Source: Polynucleobacter sp. MG-27-Goln-C1 (lineage in GTDB: Bacteria; Pseudomonadota; Gammaproteobacteria; Burkholderiales; Burkholderiaceae). Taken from it: a DNA stretch of 64,000 nt. This document shows positions 41,968 to 52,562 of the stretch, piece after piece. Position numbers and translations under genes: made by a program. The notes below the pieces were generated by a model. That model was given only the letters and a program-made list of their open reading frames with translations, was not told the DNA's origin and ran no database searches. Numbering within the stretch: position 1 is the stretch's first letter; each line of letters begins with the position of its first letter. The stretch is from contig NZ_JACVPM010000001.1 of the NCBI RefSeq assembly GCF_018881905.1, forward strand, positions 124,001 to 188,000, read 5' to 3'.

Positions 41968-42744
41968 TTACTTTTCTACGAATGCCCGTTCGAATACGTA
42001 GTCGCCTAGCTGACCCAAGCTGGGGGATACCTTGAAGCCTTTGGCATCCAGCATCTCAGCAGTTTCTTTCAGCATAGATGGGCTACCGCAGATCATCGCG
42101 CGATCGACTGCTGGATCTAGTGGGGGTAGGCCAATATCTTTAAAGAGTTGCCCAGATTCAATGGCGGTAGTTAAGCGACCGGTGTGCTTAAAAGCCTCAC
42201 GTGTCACGGTTGGGTAGTAGATTAATTTCTCGCGAATGATTTCACCGATGTATTCGTCTTGAGTGAGTTCATTCTTAATGTAGTCGGCATAGGCTAGTTC
42301 GCTTACCAAGCGCACACCATGAATCAGGACGACTTTTTCAAACTTCTCGTACGTATCTGGATCGCGAATGATGCTCATAAATGGCGCTAATCCTGTGCCA
42401 GTGCTAAATAAGTAGAGATGTTTTCCTGGGTTTAGATCGTCAATTACTAGGGTGCCAACAGATTTTTCGCTCACCAAAATAGGGTCACCAACCTGAATCT
42501 TCTGGAGGCGGGAGGTAAGTGGGCCATCTTGAACCTTGATACTCAAAAACTCTAAATGCTCTTCATAGTTAGGGCTTGCCACACTATAGGCGCGAACCAA
42601 TGGCTTACCTTCAACCTCTAAGCCAATCATCAAAAAATGGCCGCTACGAAAGCGCAGACCTTTGTTTCTGGTGGTGGTAAAGCTAAAGAGGGTGTCGTTC
42701 CAGTGATGGACTGTGAGGACGGTTTCGGTGTTGTAGGCTGCCAT
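41968..42744 (-). CDS. fpr: ferredoxin--NADP reductase
   Basis: A 258-residue FAD enzyme exchanging electrons between NADPH and ferredoxin or flavodoxin. The FAD motif RAYSVASPNYEEHLEF is at residue ~54, the NADP loop STGTGLAPFMSIIRDP at ~115, and the C-terminal GQLGDYVFERAFVEK is typical of the subclass I bacterial FPRs that end in VEK-like tails. It could feed Fdx of the isc operon or RsxB. It appears monocistronic. Confidence 0.95.
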   Translation of the reverse strand: MAAYNTETVLTVHHWNDTLFSFTTTRNKGLRFRSGHFLMIGLEVEGKPLVRAYSVASPNYEEHLEFLSIKVQDGPLTSRLQKIQVGDPILVSEKSVGTLVIDDLNPGKHLYLFSTGTGLAPFMSIIRDPDTYEKFEKVVLIHGVRLVSELAYADYIKNELTQDEYIGEIIREKLIYYPTVTREAFKHTGRLTTAIESGQLFKDIGLPPLDPAVDRAMICGSPSMLKETAEMLDAKGFKVSPSLGQLGDYVFERAFVEK

Positions 42745-42893
42745 AAATGCTTAATAATGAGGTGTAAACCTCAATTATCCCCATTCTTGGGATGGTTCTA
42801 TAGATAAAAAAGTATTTAGCTTATAAAAAGGGATTCTTTTACTTATGCTCGCCAGTTCCCTATGATCATTTCATACCCAATCGAAAGAGTCAT

Positions 42894-43166
42894 ATGTCTA
42901 CTAAGCCTGCCATCCAGAAGTCTTTATTTCTGACCATCATCCAGATATTTCTGGGTTTGGCCCTGTTGAGCCTGTCTACTCATCTAGCGTTGGAAAGCTC
43001 TCTCTATCTTGAGGTCCTTAATCAGAGCGGCCTGAATCAATACCATGCCTTTGGCGTGCTGGTTTGCCTAAGTTTTATTTCAGGCGTGTTTCTTATTGCG
43101 CAGCATGTCCTCACACAAGATCAGGCCAGTATTGATGATCACTTTATTCGGGCCCTGAACTACTAA
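42894..43166 (+). CDS. small two-helix membrane protein
   Basis: A 90-residue protein with two hydrophobic helices (residues ~12-30 and ~50-70) joined by a polar stretch, and an acidic C-terminal end. No recognised family. It precedes the methyltransferase-like gene by 40 bases and may be co-transcribed. Confidence 0.6.
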   Translation: MSTKPAIQKSLFLTIIQIFLGLALLSLSTHLALESSLYLEVLNQSGLNQYHAFGVLVCLSFISGVFLIAQHVLTQDQASIDDHFIRALNY

Positions 43167-43206
43167 AGGAAGATAGACTGTGGTCTTATCTCTATAAGGT
43201 CACAAT

Positions 43207-43692
43207 ATGAATTCATCGCGCCATAAATCTATCTTCGAGAGAGGTGCGTGGTATGTGGTGGTTCAGGGAATCTTGATTGGTCTGATCTTATTCGGACCCC
43301 AGGGATTTCCTCTCATCACCTCGGAGCCTCTCACTACCATTCTTCAATCCTGTGGCATTGCCATTGGTTTGCTAGCCTGTTTAATTATGGCAATTGCAGT
43401 AATTAATCTAGGTAAAAATCTCACTCCCTTACCTTGCCCCAAAGATGATGCTGTCCTGATTCAGATTGGCTCATACCAATATGTTCGTCACCCGATTTAT
43501 TTCGGAGTGCTATTGGCGGCTCTGGCCTGGCTACTCATTTTCCCTGGGCTCTATATATTGGCTTATTCGATCTGCTTATTTGTATTGTTTGACATCAAAG
43601 CTAGGCGAGAGGAGATGTGGTTAGTAGAGCGTTTCCCAAACTACCGCGACTATCAGACTAGAGTCAAAAAATTAATCCCTGGCATCTATTAA
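43207..43692 (+). CDS. isoprenylcysteine carboxylmethyltransferase-like membrane protein
   Basis: A 161-residue ICMT/PEMT-type membrane protein with four to five hydrophobic segments. The C-terminal cofactor-binding part is recognisable: YQYVRHPIYFGVLLAALAWL and RREEMWLVERFPNYRDYQTR. Bacterial members are presumed S-adenosylmethionine-dependent methyltransferases of unknown substrate. Confidence 0.85.
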   Translation: MNSSRHKSIFERGAWYVVVQGILIGLILFGPQGFPLITSEPLTTILQSCGIAIGLLACLIMAIAVINLGKNLTPLPCPKDDAVLIQIGSYQYVRHPIYFGVLLAALAWLLIFPGLYILAYSICLFVLFDIKARREEMWLVERFPNYRDYQTRVKKLIPGIY

Positions 43693-43720
43693 TATAGAGT
43701 TTTAAGTTATTGGAGCATCT

Positions 43721-44173
43721 ATGAGTGGCGAACCTTCCGTAAGACTTGTCCAGCAAGCTGATTATCAATTTGCTATTTATTACAACGAAGAGCGCGATCC
43801 TATTTATGGGGATGAGCCGCCGCCATTAGGTAGATCTCAAGGCGCCACACCGTCACAGTTTTTATTGGCTGGAGTGGCTAATTGCCTATCTGATTCTTTG
43901 CTATTTGCATTAAGAAAGTTCAAGCAGAATCCTGAGCCAATCGAAACTAAAGCCAGTTGCGAGATTGGTAGAAATGTAGAAAACCGCCTGCGTATTCTGG
44001 CAATCCAGGTAGAGATTCGTATTGGTGTGCCAGGAAAGACTTTGGAAAACCTTGATCGCGTATTGGCGCAATTTCAAGATTTCTGCACTGTATCTTCTAG
44101 TGTCAGTCTGGGTATTCCGGTCAATGTTACGGTAATCGATAGCGAGAATACGAAGTTATATCCCGCTACCTAA
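43721..44173 (+). CDS. OsmC-family protein
   Basis: A 150-residue OsmC-like protein. It has the first active-site Cys in LAGVANCLSDSLLFAL and the second in FQDFCTVSSSVSLGIPV, with a preceding Glu region. The family includes peroxiredoxin-like organic hydroperoxide reductases (Ohr/OsmC) and members of unknown role; this one is closer to the general OsmC-like group. Ribosome binding site TTGGAGC. Confidence 0.9.
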   Translation: MSGEPSVRLVQQADYQFAIYYNEERDPIYGDEPPPLGRSQGATPSQFLLAGVANCLSDSLLFALRKFKQNPEPIETKASCEIGRNVENRLRILAIQVEIRIGVPGKTLENLDRVLAQFQDFCTVSSSVSLGIPVNVTVIDSENTKLYPAT

Positions 44174-44194
44174 GTATCTATCAGTTGCATAAAG

Positions 44195-44228
44195 AAAAAA
44201 GCCGCAGAGCTTAAATTCTGCGGCTTTT
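44195..44228. terminator. bidirectional terminator between OsmC gene and lysS
   Basis: An A run then GCCGCAGA (44201-44208), loop, TCTGCGGC (44217-44224) and TTTT. It serves both convergent genes. Confidence 0.88.
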
Positions 44229-44257
44229 GTATTTCTAGGTAGTGCTAGTCGGACTAA

Positions 44258-45814
44258 TTATTCTTCTTCGCGACGCAGATGTGGGAAGAGAATGACATCA
44301 CGAATATTGGGCGCGTCAGTCAACAACATGACTAGGCGGTCAATACCGATACCGCAACCACCTGTTGGAGGCATGCCGTATTCCAGCGCGCGAATGAAGT
44401 CATGGTCAAAGTACATTGCCTCTTCGTCGCCGGCTTCTTTTTGCTCTACTTGTTTGCGGAAGCGATTGGCTTGATCTTCTGCATCATTTAACTCTGAGAA
44501 GCCGTTGGCAATCTCGCGACCGGTAATGAATAATTCAAAACGCTCGGTAATGCCAGGGCGTGTATCGGATTCACGAGCTAGAGGGCTTACTTCGATTGGG
44601 TAATCGATGATGTAAGTTGGCTCCCACAGGTGTGACTCGGCAACCAATTCAAATAAGGCTAATTGAAGGGCGCCAATACCAGCATTCTTTAAAGTAGGGG
44701 AATCTGGATTCTCACCACCTTTTTTCAGCTCAGCACGAATAAATGCTGCATTTTCTAATTGGGCTGGCTCATAGCTCTTATTGGACTGGCCGCAATACTT
44801 CAGAATTGCTTCGGTAATAGTTAAGCGCTGAAATGGCTTGCTCAAATCCAGTTCACGACCTTGGTGGGTCAATACAGCAGTGCCTTGGGCATCCATTGCG
44901 GCAGAACGAATTAAGCTTTCCGTAAAATCCATCAACCAACGGTAATCCGTATAGGCCGCATAGAACTCCATCATCGTGAATTCTGGGTTGTGACGTGGGC
45001 TAACGCCCTCGTTACGGAAATTGCGGTTAATTTCAAAGACACGTTCAAAGCCGCCAACTACCAAGCGCTTCAAATATAGCTCTGGTGCAATACGCAAGAA
45101 CATCTGCATATCTAAAGCATTGTGGTGTGTGATGAAAGGTTTTGCTGTAGCGCCACCAGGAATCGGGTGGAGCATTGGTGTTTCGACTTCCATGAAGTCT
45201 GCATCCAGCATGTGGCGACGCAAGGAAGCGATCGTATTGCTACGCGCTCTGAAAGTATTGCGACTCTCGGGATTCACAATCAAATCAACATAACGTTGAC
45301 GGTACTTGGTCTCTAAATCTGAGAGGCCATGAAATTTATCTGGAAGAGGGCGCAAGGATTTGCTTAGGAGACGTAGATTGCTACATTCAACTGAGAGCTC
45401 ACCCTTATTGGTTTTAAATAGATTCCCTTCAGCAGAGATAAAGTCACCCATATCCCAGTGCTTAAAAGCACCATGGGTATCTGCACCACTGATTTCATCG
45501 TTGATGTAGAACTGAATCTGACCACTGCGATCTTGAATAGTCGCAAAGCTGGCCTTACCCATCACGCGCTTCAGCACCATGCGGCCGGCAACTTTGACAT
45601 GTACCTTTTTGGCAGCCAATTCTTCTTTGGTGAGGCTGTCGTAGTGGGTGTGGAGATCAGCCGCTAAGTGGGTTGGCACGAAGTCATTTGGAAAGGCTAC
45701 TCCGCCTTCGCGTAACTTGGCTAATTTCTCGCGACGCTCAGCAATGATGTGGTTTTCATCAACAGCTTCAGTAGCTGCAGCTTGGTTAGGATTGGAGTTC
45801 ACTTGATCGTTCAT
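44258..45814 (-). CDS. lysS: lysyl-tRNA synthetase, class II
   Basis: A 518-residue class II synthetase charging tRNA-Lys. The OB-fold anticodon domain occupies residues ~60-160 ([20 protein letters not shown]). Motif 2 [20 protein letters not shown] and motif 3 [13 protein letters not shown] are present. It follows prfB on the same strand, in the order recJ-prfB-lysS common in proteobacteria. Confidence 0.98.
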   Translation of the reverse strand: MNDQVNSNPNQAAATEAVDENHIIAERREKLAKLREGGVAFPNDFVPTHLAADLHTHYDSLTKEELAAKKVHVKVAGRMVLKRVMGKASFATIQDRSGQIQFYINDEISGADTHGAFKHWDMGDFISAEGNLFKTNKGELSVECSNLRLLSKSLRPLPDKFHGLSDLETKYRQRYVDLIVNPESRNTFRARSNTIASLRRHMLDADFMEVETPMLHPIPGGATAKPFITHHNALDMQMFLRIAPELYLKRLVVGGFERVFEINRNFRNEGVSPRHNPEFTMMEFYAAYTDYRWLMDFTESLIRSAAMDAQGTAVLTHQGRELDLSKPFQRLTITEAILKYCGQSNKSYEPAQLENAAFIRAELKKGGENPDSPTLKNAGIGALQLALFELVAESHLWEPTYIIDYPIEVSPLARESDTRPGITERFELFITGREIANGFSELNDAEDQANRFRKQVEQKEAGDEEAMYFDHDFIRALEYGMPPTGGCGIGIDRLVMLLTDAPNIRDVILFPHLRREEE

Positions 45815-45848
45815 ATGGAATATTAATAACTGGAATAGAGGTAATGAA

Positions 45849-46953
45849 TCAAACGCCTTGCTTCAGGCTAGCTTCAATAAAGGCATCGAGATCACCATCC
45901 AATACCTTTTGTGTATTGGAGATCTCAACGTTAGTACGCAAGTCTTTAATGCGACTTTGATCCAGAACATAGGAGCGGATCTGATGACCCCAACCCACAT
46001 CGGTTTTGCTGGCTTCAAGCTTGTCCTGTTCAGCGCGACGCTTTTGCATCTCGTGCTCATATAGACGTGACTTCAACATCGTCATGGCTTCAGCTCTATT
46101 ACGGTGTTGGCTTCGGTCGTTCTGACACTGAACCACAATTCCGGTTGGAAGGTGGGTTAAACGAACCGCTGAGTCAGTTTTGTTAATGTGCTGACCACCT
46201 GCACCGGAGGCGCGGTAGGTGTCGGTACGAATGTCTGCTGGATTAACGTCAATCTCAATCGAGTCATCAATCTCTGGATATACATAGATGCTGGCAAAAG
46301 AAGTATGTCGACCATTGGATGAGTCAAATGGTGACTTACGGACTAAACGGTGAACACCAGTCTCTGAACGGAGATGGCCGTATGCATACTCACCATCTAC
46401 CTTGATAGTCGCGCTCTTAATGCCCGCGACATCGCCATCAGATTCTTCTAAGATTTCTGTCTTGTAGCCTTTGCGCTCGCAATATTTAAGGTATTGGCGC
46501 AGGAGAATGCTAGCCCAATCACAAGCCTCTGTTCCGCCAGCACCTGCTTGAACATCAATAAAGCAACTGCATGAATCCATTTCGTTATGGAACATACGGC
46601 GAAACTCAAGATCATGGATGATCTTGCTATAGCTCTCAACGTCTTGTTCGATCGCACCAATCGTTTCAAAATCACTTTCTTCTTTAGCCATGTCGAATAA
46701 TTCGAGGGCACCAGTGATGTTGCTATTTAAATCGGTGAGGGTGGCAACAACGCCATCGAGCAATTTCTTTTCTTTGCCGAGGGCTTGTGCTTTCTTTTGA
46801 TCATCCCAGATAGTGGGATCTTCAAGAATAGAGTTAACTTCAGTAAGGCGTCGTGACTTTACTTCGAAGTCAAAGATACCCCCGAAGTGCTTGCTCACGA
46901 GTGAGCAGATCGGACAGGGTATTTGAAATAATATTGAGTTGTTCGGCTTCCAT
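45849..46953 (-). CDS. prfB: peptide chain release factor 2, programmed +1 frameshift
   Basis: RF2 recognises UGA and UAA stops. Translation starts at ATG 46953 ([17 protein letters not shown]), reaches TGA at 46872-46870 after 27 codons and must shift +1 at CTT TGA C, skipping T at 46872, to continue with DFEVKSRRL; the total is 367 residues. The shift site GGGGG-TAT-CTT-TGA-C matches E. coli, including the internal Shine-Dalgarno-like G run. The SPF stop-codon tripeptide (KSPFDSS) and the GGQ motif ([12 protein letters not shown]) are present. Confidence 0.97.
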
Positions 46954-46981
46954 CCCCTAATTATAAGGGGGTTATTGCGAC

Positions 46982-48727
46982 TCAGCCCTCGTCGTGGGCC
47001 TCAATCATGAGTTGCACACGTGCCTGCCCTTGAAAGCGGTCTGTCACTAGGCGATAGGCCAGCTTGGCCTTGGCTGGTAAGGGCTGGGTCCGATTGAACC
47101 AAACCCCTGTAAATGGTTTGCTAGCCAGTTGACCATCTCCAATGGGGCGAAGCTGCAAACGCAGATGTTTTTCTTTCATGAGGCTTTGTTGCCCAACTTC
47201 GAATTCCCCATAAAAAATCGGCTGAGGAAAGCCTTGGCCCCAGATTTCTTCAGCAAGGAGGTCCCCAGTTTCGGGTGTGAATTCAGAAAGATCGAGCGAG
47301 CCATCATGAATGTGGCGACGCACTAACAATTCATCGTCCAGTAAGTCATTAGCAACTTGCTGAAACACCGTATCAAACTTTTCAAAATCGGCTTTTCTAA
47401 TGCTCAGACCTGCCGCCATAGCATGACCACCAAATTTAAGAATCAGACCTGGCTCACGCTTGGAGACAATATCCAAGGCGTCGCGTAGATGAAAGCCTGT
47501 TAGCGATCTACCGGAGCCGCGTAATTCTTCTCCACTAGCGCCATCAGCGGGAGCAAAAACAATTGCAGGGCGATTGAAGCGCTCCTTAAGGCGTGAAGCT
47601 ACGATGCCAACAACGCCTTGATGCCATTCTTTATTCCAAAGACAAATGCTCGAACGCTCTGCCATTGTTCCTGCCAACTGATCCTCAGCAAGGTGGGCGA
47701 GAGCGGCTTCTTGCATACCACCTTCAATCACGCGTCGCTCGCGATTAATGCGATCAAGCTCATAAGCCAGCTCGACGGCTTCTTCTGTCTTATCGCTCAG
47801 CAAGAGACGAATACCCAGAGTCATGTCCGCTAAGCGTCCAGCAGCATTCAGGCGAGGTCCAATAGCAAAACCTAAGTCAAAGGTATTAGCTTTGCGAGGA
47901 TCTCGTACAGCCGCTTGAAACAGTGCTTGAATACCTGCTTGTGAAACTCCGGCACGAATGCGCTTCAAGCCATTGGAAACCAAAATGCGATTATTACGAT
48001 CGAGCTGCGCCACATCTGCGACGGTTCCCAAGGCTACAAGATCGAGTAGGTTCTCAATTTTGGGTTGAGTCTCTGCAGTGAATTTGCCGCGCTGACGAAG
48101 CTCTGCACGCAGAGCAACCAATAAATAGAACATTACCCCCACACCCGCAAGCGCTTTGCTTGGAAAAGTGCAGCCAGGCTGATTAGGATTGACGATTGCA
48201 GTAGCTTTGGGTAATCGATCACCAGGCAGATGATGGTCAGTCACAATCACTTCCATTCCTAGCTCGCGAGCTCGATCTACACCAGCTTCACTAGCAATGC
48301 CGTTATCCACTGTGATGAGATATTTCGGTTTGGGGATTTGTTGAGCGGCCAGCTCTACTACCTCTGGAGTTAAGCCGTAGCCCATCGTAAAACGGTTTGG
48401 CACCAAGAACTGAATCGGGGTATCTACACCACCCAGCATCTTCAAGCCGCGGAGCGCAACAGCGCAAGCAGTAGCGCCATCGCAGTCATAGTCAGCCACT
48501 ACCAGCATCGACTCCTTACGCTCCAGAATATCGGCTAGCAGGGCTGCAGTGCTGATGCAGTTCTTTAACTCCACTGGGGAGAGTAGTTGCTTCAGATCTA
48601 AAGAGAGTTCATCTGGTTTATCAATGCCACGGGCTGCATACAGCCTGGCTAGCAATGGATGTAGGCCACTTTGCTGTAACCAGCTAGCCGTCCTATCAGA
48701 GAAGGGGCGCTTGGAAAATATGCTCAT
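46982..48727 (-). CDS. recJ: single-stranded-DNA exonuclease RecJ
   Basis: A 581-residue 5'-3' exonuclease of recombination and mismatch repair. DHH-family motifs are [29 protein letters not shown] and [12 protein letters not shown], followed by the DHHA1 motif [11 protein letters not shown] and a C-terminal OB domain. The ATG at 48727 overlaps the stop of the upstream RpfE-like gene by four bases; an upstream frame extension overlaps that gene and is unlikely. Confidence 0.96.
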   Translation of the reverse strand: MSIFSKRPFSDRTASWLQQSGLHPLLARLYAARGIDKPDELSLDLKQLLSPVELKNCISTAALLADILERKESMLVVADYDCDGATACAVALRGLKMLGGVDTPIQFLVPNRFTMGYGLTPEVVELAAQQIPKPKYLITVDNGIASEAGVDRARELGMEVIVTDHHLPGDRLPKATAIVNPNQPGCTFPSKALAGVGVMFYLLVALRAELRQRGKFTAETQPKIENLLDLVALGTVADVAQLDRNNRILVSNGLKRIRAGVSQAGIQALFQAAVRDPRKANTFDLGFAIGPRLNAAGRLADMTLGIRLLLSDKTEEAVELAYELDRINRERRVIEGGMQEAALAHLAEDQLAGTMAERSSICLWNKEWHQGVVGIVASRLKERFNRPAIVFAPADGASGEELRGSGRSLTGFHLRDALDIVSKREPGLILKFGGHAMAAGLSIRKADFEKFDTVFQQVANDLLDDELLVRRHIHDGSLDLSEFTPETGDLLAEEIWGQGFPQPIFYGEFEVGQQSLMKEKHLRLQLRPIGDGQLASKPFTGVWFNRTQPLPAKAKLAYRLVTDRFQGQARVQLMIEAHDEG

Positions 48728-49704
48728 GCTGAAATGATTTCTTTCCAAGTTAAAGGCTCTGATTTTTTCCAGAATGCCCATGACTTTTTATTCAAGTCTT
48801 TGGCCGTAAAGATTCTGTGGCGAGTCTGACCCTTAGGAAAATCGATGATTTCAATTTCTTCTAACTCACGACTCAAAAGAGTTCTTCTTAAGTCATCCCA
48901 AATACTTTCGGGTCGATCAATCCACGCAAAGGTATTTTGCAGTTTTGAAAAATCAATTTCATTCTGTTGTGGGACTTCAAGGTAATTAGCCAACCCAGTT
49001 AGGAGGGGATGATTTCCATATATCTGATTTACATTCTTCAGTAATGTAGGAATCTGAATATCAGCCAGCTTGCCAATACCGCTAATCCAAAGGGAGTTAA
49101 TACTTGGCAGTCCGCGTTGTGCACGTTCTTCATTCACAGGATCAATGTGCCAGAGCATTTGAATTTCATTTTGAAGTTTGCGCCAAATCTTAGCGATACC
49201 AACTTCGCTAGTATCGCGCGGCATCCACCAATCAATATTGCGACCATGCGCCTGATCAATAGAGTGTGTTGCTAAGCTAACAAATGGCCCCGCTGGAATG
49301 AACCAATCACGTTGTCCTTGGAATATGACTTTGTTACCAAAATCCTCTTCGATAAAAGGGAGTGCAACCTCTAGCAACTTGGCGGATTCATTTGCTGTCA
49401 GATCAATCTGACTTTGAGCCATTAGGATTAAATGATCTCTGGTAGCGTGAAAATGGATCGGCTGGAGGCAGGCAATAGTTTCATTTGGGTTGACTGCTAA
49501 ATCACTCTGACCTAAGAGCAAGACTGGGGCTATTGGTAAACGATCACCCAATAGAAAGCGCTCTTGCGGTAATCCGCTGGGCGGAGCATTCTGCTCAAAT
49601 CCAGCGTCAAGAGCATCTTCCCCTGACACCATAAGGGTAAAGCGTCGCGAAGCGCTTGTTTGGGAGGTCAAATTAGCAGTCATTCCCCTGATTTTAGGTG
49701 GCAT
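48724..49704 (-). CDS. RpfE-like/phosphoglycerate-mutase-like protein
   Basis: A 326-residue protein resembling the RpfE-type protein found next to recJ in Xanthomonas and many betaproteobacteria, sometimes described as related to cofactor-independent phosphoglycerate mutase. I see no confident catalytic motif. Recognition is mainly by position (directly before recJ-prfB-lysS, with an ATGA overlap to recJ) and by overall look (WFIPAGPFVSLATHSIDQA, LWISGIGKLADIQIP). A later Met at 49683 is a possible start. Function unknown. Confidence 0.65.
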   Translation of the reverse strand: MPPKIRGMTANLTSQTSASRRFTLMVSGEDALDAGFEQNAPPSGLPQERFLLGDRLPIAPVLLLGQSDLAVNPNETIACLQPIHFHATRDHLILMAQSQIDLTANESAKLLEVALPFIEEDFGNKVIFQGQRDWFIPAGPFVSLATHSIDQAHGRNIDWWMPRDTSEVGIAKIWRKLQNEIQMLWHIDPVNEERAQRGLPSINSLWISGIGKLADIQIPTLLKNVNQIYGNHPLLTGLANYLEVPQQNEIDFSKLQNTFAWIDRPESIWDDLRRTLLSRELEEIEIIDFPKGQTRHRIFTAKDLNKKSWAFWKKSEPLTWKEIISA

Positions 49705-49750
49705 TTACAGAATCCATCGGTTTGCTCATTTAATTCACTAAACTGTAGCT

Positions 49751-51013
49751 ATGTTGAGACTTCCTATTGAGCTAGAAATTGGCCTGCGCTATACCCGATC
49801 CAAGCGTCGTAAGACAGTGGGTAAGCGTGATGGCTTTCTCTCTTTTATTTCCGGAATCTCTACCGCAGGCATTGCTTTAGGCGTTGCAGCCTTGATTGTG
49901 GTTCTCTCAGTCATGAATGGCTTTCAGAAGGAAGTGCGCGACCGCATGCTGTCCGTACTCTCCCATATTGAAATTACCGCCCCAGATGGTTTGGCTAATT
50001 GGCAGCCGATTGCGCTGAAGGTGGCTGCTCAGCCCCACGTAGTTGGTGTCGCCCCAATGGTGAGTTCCCAAGGCTTGTTGAGCCGGGAGAACGTCATGCG
50101 TGGCGTGGCTATTCGCGGTGTATTGCCAAGTGAAGAGGGTAAGGTTTCTGATTTACCAAAGCAGTTCGTTGCTGGCAGTATTGAAGATCTCAAGCCGGGC
50201 GCTTTCGGGGTTGCCTTGGGTGCACAGCTTGCCAATATTGTTGGTGCGCGTGTGGGTGATCGTATTAATTTGATCGTGCCAGAAAGTGATCTCACACCTG
50301 CAGGGGCCATGCCCAGAATGCGAACACTGCAAGTGGTTGGCATTGTGGATAGCGGCCATTATGAATATGACAGTTCCTTGGCGATCATGCATTGGAAAGA
50401 TGCCGCTGCTTTATTACGCTTGCAAGACCCATCCGGTTTACGAGTGAAGGTGGATGATATGCAGCGTGCCCCAGAAATTGCCGCTGAATTAGCCCAGGTA
50501 GTTCCGCAAGCTTTATGGGTCAGCGATTGGTCACGTTCTAACCGAAATTGGTTTGCTGCTGTTCAAACCGAAAGAAAGATGATGTTCATCATCCTCACAT
50601 TAATTATTGCTGTAGCTGCATTTAATTTAGTCTCTACCTTAGTGATGACCGTAAACGAGAAGCAAGCCGACATTGCGATCTTAAGAACTATGGGTGCAAG
50701 CCCAGGACTTATTCAGCGGATCTTCTTAGTGCAAGGCTTAGCGATTGGCTTGCTAGGCTCTCTAGCAGGTGTTGGCCTGGGTCTTCTAATTGCATTAAAT
50801 ATCGATGTGATCGTTCCGGCCATTGAAGCGATCTTCCGCGTGCGCTTCTTGCCACGCGATGTGTACTTTATTAGTGAGTTACCTTCGGATGTTCGCTTGT
50901 CTGATGTGGTTACGGTTGGCTTGATGGCCTTTGGTCTCTCTGTATTGGCCACCTTGTATCCAAGTCGCCGTGCCGCCCAAGTTCAGCCTGCGGAGGCATT
51001 GCGCTATGAGTAA
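49751..51013 (+). CDS. lolC: lipoprotein-releasing ABC permease LolC/LolE
   Basis: A 420-residue permease with an N-terminal helix ([20 protein letters not shown]), a large periplasmic domain (residues ~50-270) and three C-terminal helices of the FtsX fold ([20 protein letters not shown]). It extracts lipoproteins from the inner membrane for LolA. Only one permease gene is present before lolD, as in the single-permease arrangement of many beta- and alphaproteobacteria. Confidence 0.95.
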   Translation: MLRLPIELEIGLRYTRSKRRKTVGKRDGFLSFISGISTAGIALGVAALIVVLSVMNGFQKEVRDRMLSVLSHIEITAPDGLANWQPIALKVAAQPHVVGVAPMVSSQGLLSRENVMRGVAIRGVLPSEEGKVSDLPKQFVAGSIEDLKPGAFGVALGAQLANIVGARVGDRINLIVPESDLTPAGAMPRMRTLQVVGIVDSGHYEYDSSLAIMHWKDAAALLRLQDPSGLRVKVDDMQRAPEIAAELAQVVPQALWVSDWSRSNRNWFAAVQTERKMMFIILTLIIAVAAFNLVSTLVMTVNEKQADIAILRTMGASPGLIQRIFLVQGLAIGLLGSLAGVGLGLLIALNIDVIVPAIEAIFRVRFLPRDVYFISELPSDVRLSDVVTVGLMAFGLSVLATLYPSRRAAQVQPAEALRYE

Positions 51014-51701
51014 TTCCAATCCAATCATTCTGAGTGCTTCAGGTCTAGCAAAGACCTATGGCAAAGGTACAACAGCGGTTCATGTCCTTCAGGAAATTGA
51101 TTTGCAGGTGAGTGCTTCTGAGAAAGTTGCCATCGTAGGGTCTTCTGGTTCAGGAAAAAGCACCTTATTGCATCTATTGGGTGGTTTAGATACACCGAGC
51201 GCAGGCACAGTGATATTGGCCGGAGAGAATCTCCATAAGCTGCCCGTTAGAAAATTAGATCAACTGCGTAACCACAGTCTAGGATTTATTTATCAATTCC
51301 ATCATCTCTTAGATGAGTTCAGCGCCGTTGAGAATGTAGCATTACCTTTACGTATTCGTGGACTGAGCAACGAAGAGTCTATGGAGCGAGCAAACACAAT
51401 GTTGCATGCAGTTGGCTTAGCAAAGCGAGTTCAGCACACACCAGGTGAGCTATCTGGTGGCGAACGTCAACGTGTTGCAGTCGCCCGCGCATTAGTGGGA
51501 AATCCCTCTTGCGTCTTGGCTGATGAGCCAACGGGTAATCTCGATACTGAAACTGCCGATGGCGTATTTGACTTGATGTTGGATATTGCTCGTGAGCAGG
51601 GCACCGCTTTTGTGATCGTGACCCATGATCCTATTCGCGCAAAGCGTTGTGACCGGATTTTGCATTTAGAGCGCGGAGTATTAAAGACATTCGCGCAATG
51701 A
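51006..51701 (+). CDS. lolD: lipoprotein-releasing ABC ATPase LolD
   Basis: A 231-residue ATPase; ATG 51006 overlaps lolC by 8 bases. Walker [10 protein letters not shown], signature [15 protein letters not shown], Walker B CVLADEP and H-loop VTHDP are intact, as is the Lol-specific [21 protein letters not shown]. It powers LolC and couples translationally with the TatD gene (ATGA overlap). Confidence 0.97.
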   Translation: MSNSNPIILSASGLAKTYGKGTTAVHVLQEIDLQVSASEKVAIVGSSGSGKSTLLHLLGGLDTPSAGTVILAGENLHKLPVRKLDQLRNHSLGFIYQFHHLLDEFSAVENVALPLRIRGLSNEESMERANTMLHAVGLAKRVQHTPGELSGGERQRVAVARALVGNPSCVLADEPTGNLDTETADGVFDLMLDIAREQGTAFVIVTHDPIRAKRCDRILHLERGVLKTFAQ

Positions 51702-52558
51702 GCGATGCCAGTACAGGGCTCGCATGGGTTGATACCCATTGCCATCTAGATGCGCCAGAATTCAGAGATACTCTTTCAGAAATCGTTTTAAGAGCATCGA
51801 GTAAGGGTGTTAAAGCCCTATTGATGCCCACGGTTCAAGCTTCTGATTGGGATCAAGCTAAAAAATTAGCAAACCAATACGGCAATCAAATTCCAGGTTT
51901 GGTCTATACGCTAGGCATTCATCCTTTGTATATCAATCAAGCCCAAGACAGTGATGTTGATATTCTTAAAAATCAAATCGAGCAATCATTGGATGATCCG
52001 CGATTTGTAGGTATTGGTGAGATTGGTTTAGATTATTTTGTTGAGGGCCTAGATCCTCAGCGCCAAGAGTATTTCTTCCACAAGCAACTCGATTTGGCTC
52101 AGCAATTTCAGTTGCCAGTGATTTTGCATGTGCGTCGTTCACAAGATGCCATTCTCAAGGCTCTGAGTAAAAGAAGAGTCCCCAGTGGCATAGCGCATGC
52201 TTTTAATGGTAGTCATCAGCAAGCTGAGCAATTTATTGAGCTAGGTTTCAAGCTGGGTTTTGGTGGCGCTGCAACCTATGATCGTGCGTTACAAATTCGC
52301 CGACTCTTACAAGATCTGCCATCGGACAGCATTGTTACCGAAACTGATGCGCCGGATATTCCGCCGGCTTGGCTTAAGGAGGAGGGCGGTCGATTTAATG
52401 AGCCAGCCTTACTCCCCAGAATAGCTCGGCAATTGGCTGGCATTCGGGGCATTGGTGAAAAAGAGTTTTCAAAGGCAGTTTGGCAAAATGCCATGCAAGC
52501 ATTACCCCGTTGGTCATCTCTAATGACTGGCAACCCAAACCCACAATCCGCTTCCTAA
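51698..52558 (+). CDS. TatD-family metal-dependent hydrolase
   Basis: A 286-residue TIM-barrel hydrolase. Metal ligands appear in [36 protein letters not shown] and [10 protein letters not shown]. TatD proteins are Mg-dependent DNases that act on 3' ends. It follows lolD with a four-base overlap. Exact role here unknown. Confidence 0.93.
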   Translation: MSDASTGLAWVDTHCHLDAPEFRDTLSEIVLRASSKGVKALLMPTVQASDWDQAKKLANQYGNQIPGLVYTLGIHPLYINQAQDSDVDILKNQIEQSLDDPRFVGIGEIGLDYFVEGLDPQRQEYFFHKQLDLAQQFQLPVILHVRRSQDAILKALSKRRVPSGIAHAFNGSHQQAEQFIELGFKLGFGGAATYDRALQIRRLLQDLPSDSIVTETDAPDIPPAWLKEEGGRFNEPALLPRIARQLAGIRGIGEKEFSKAVWQNAMQALPRWSSLMTGNPNPQSAS

Positions 52559-52562
52559 GAAC

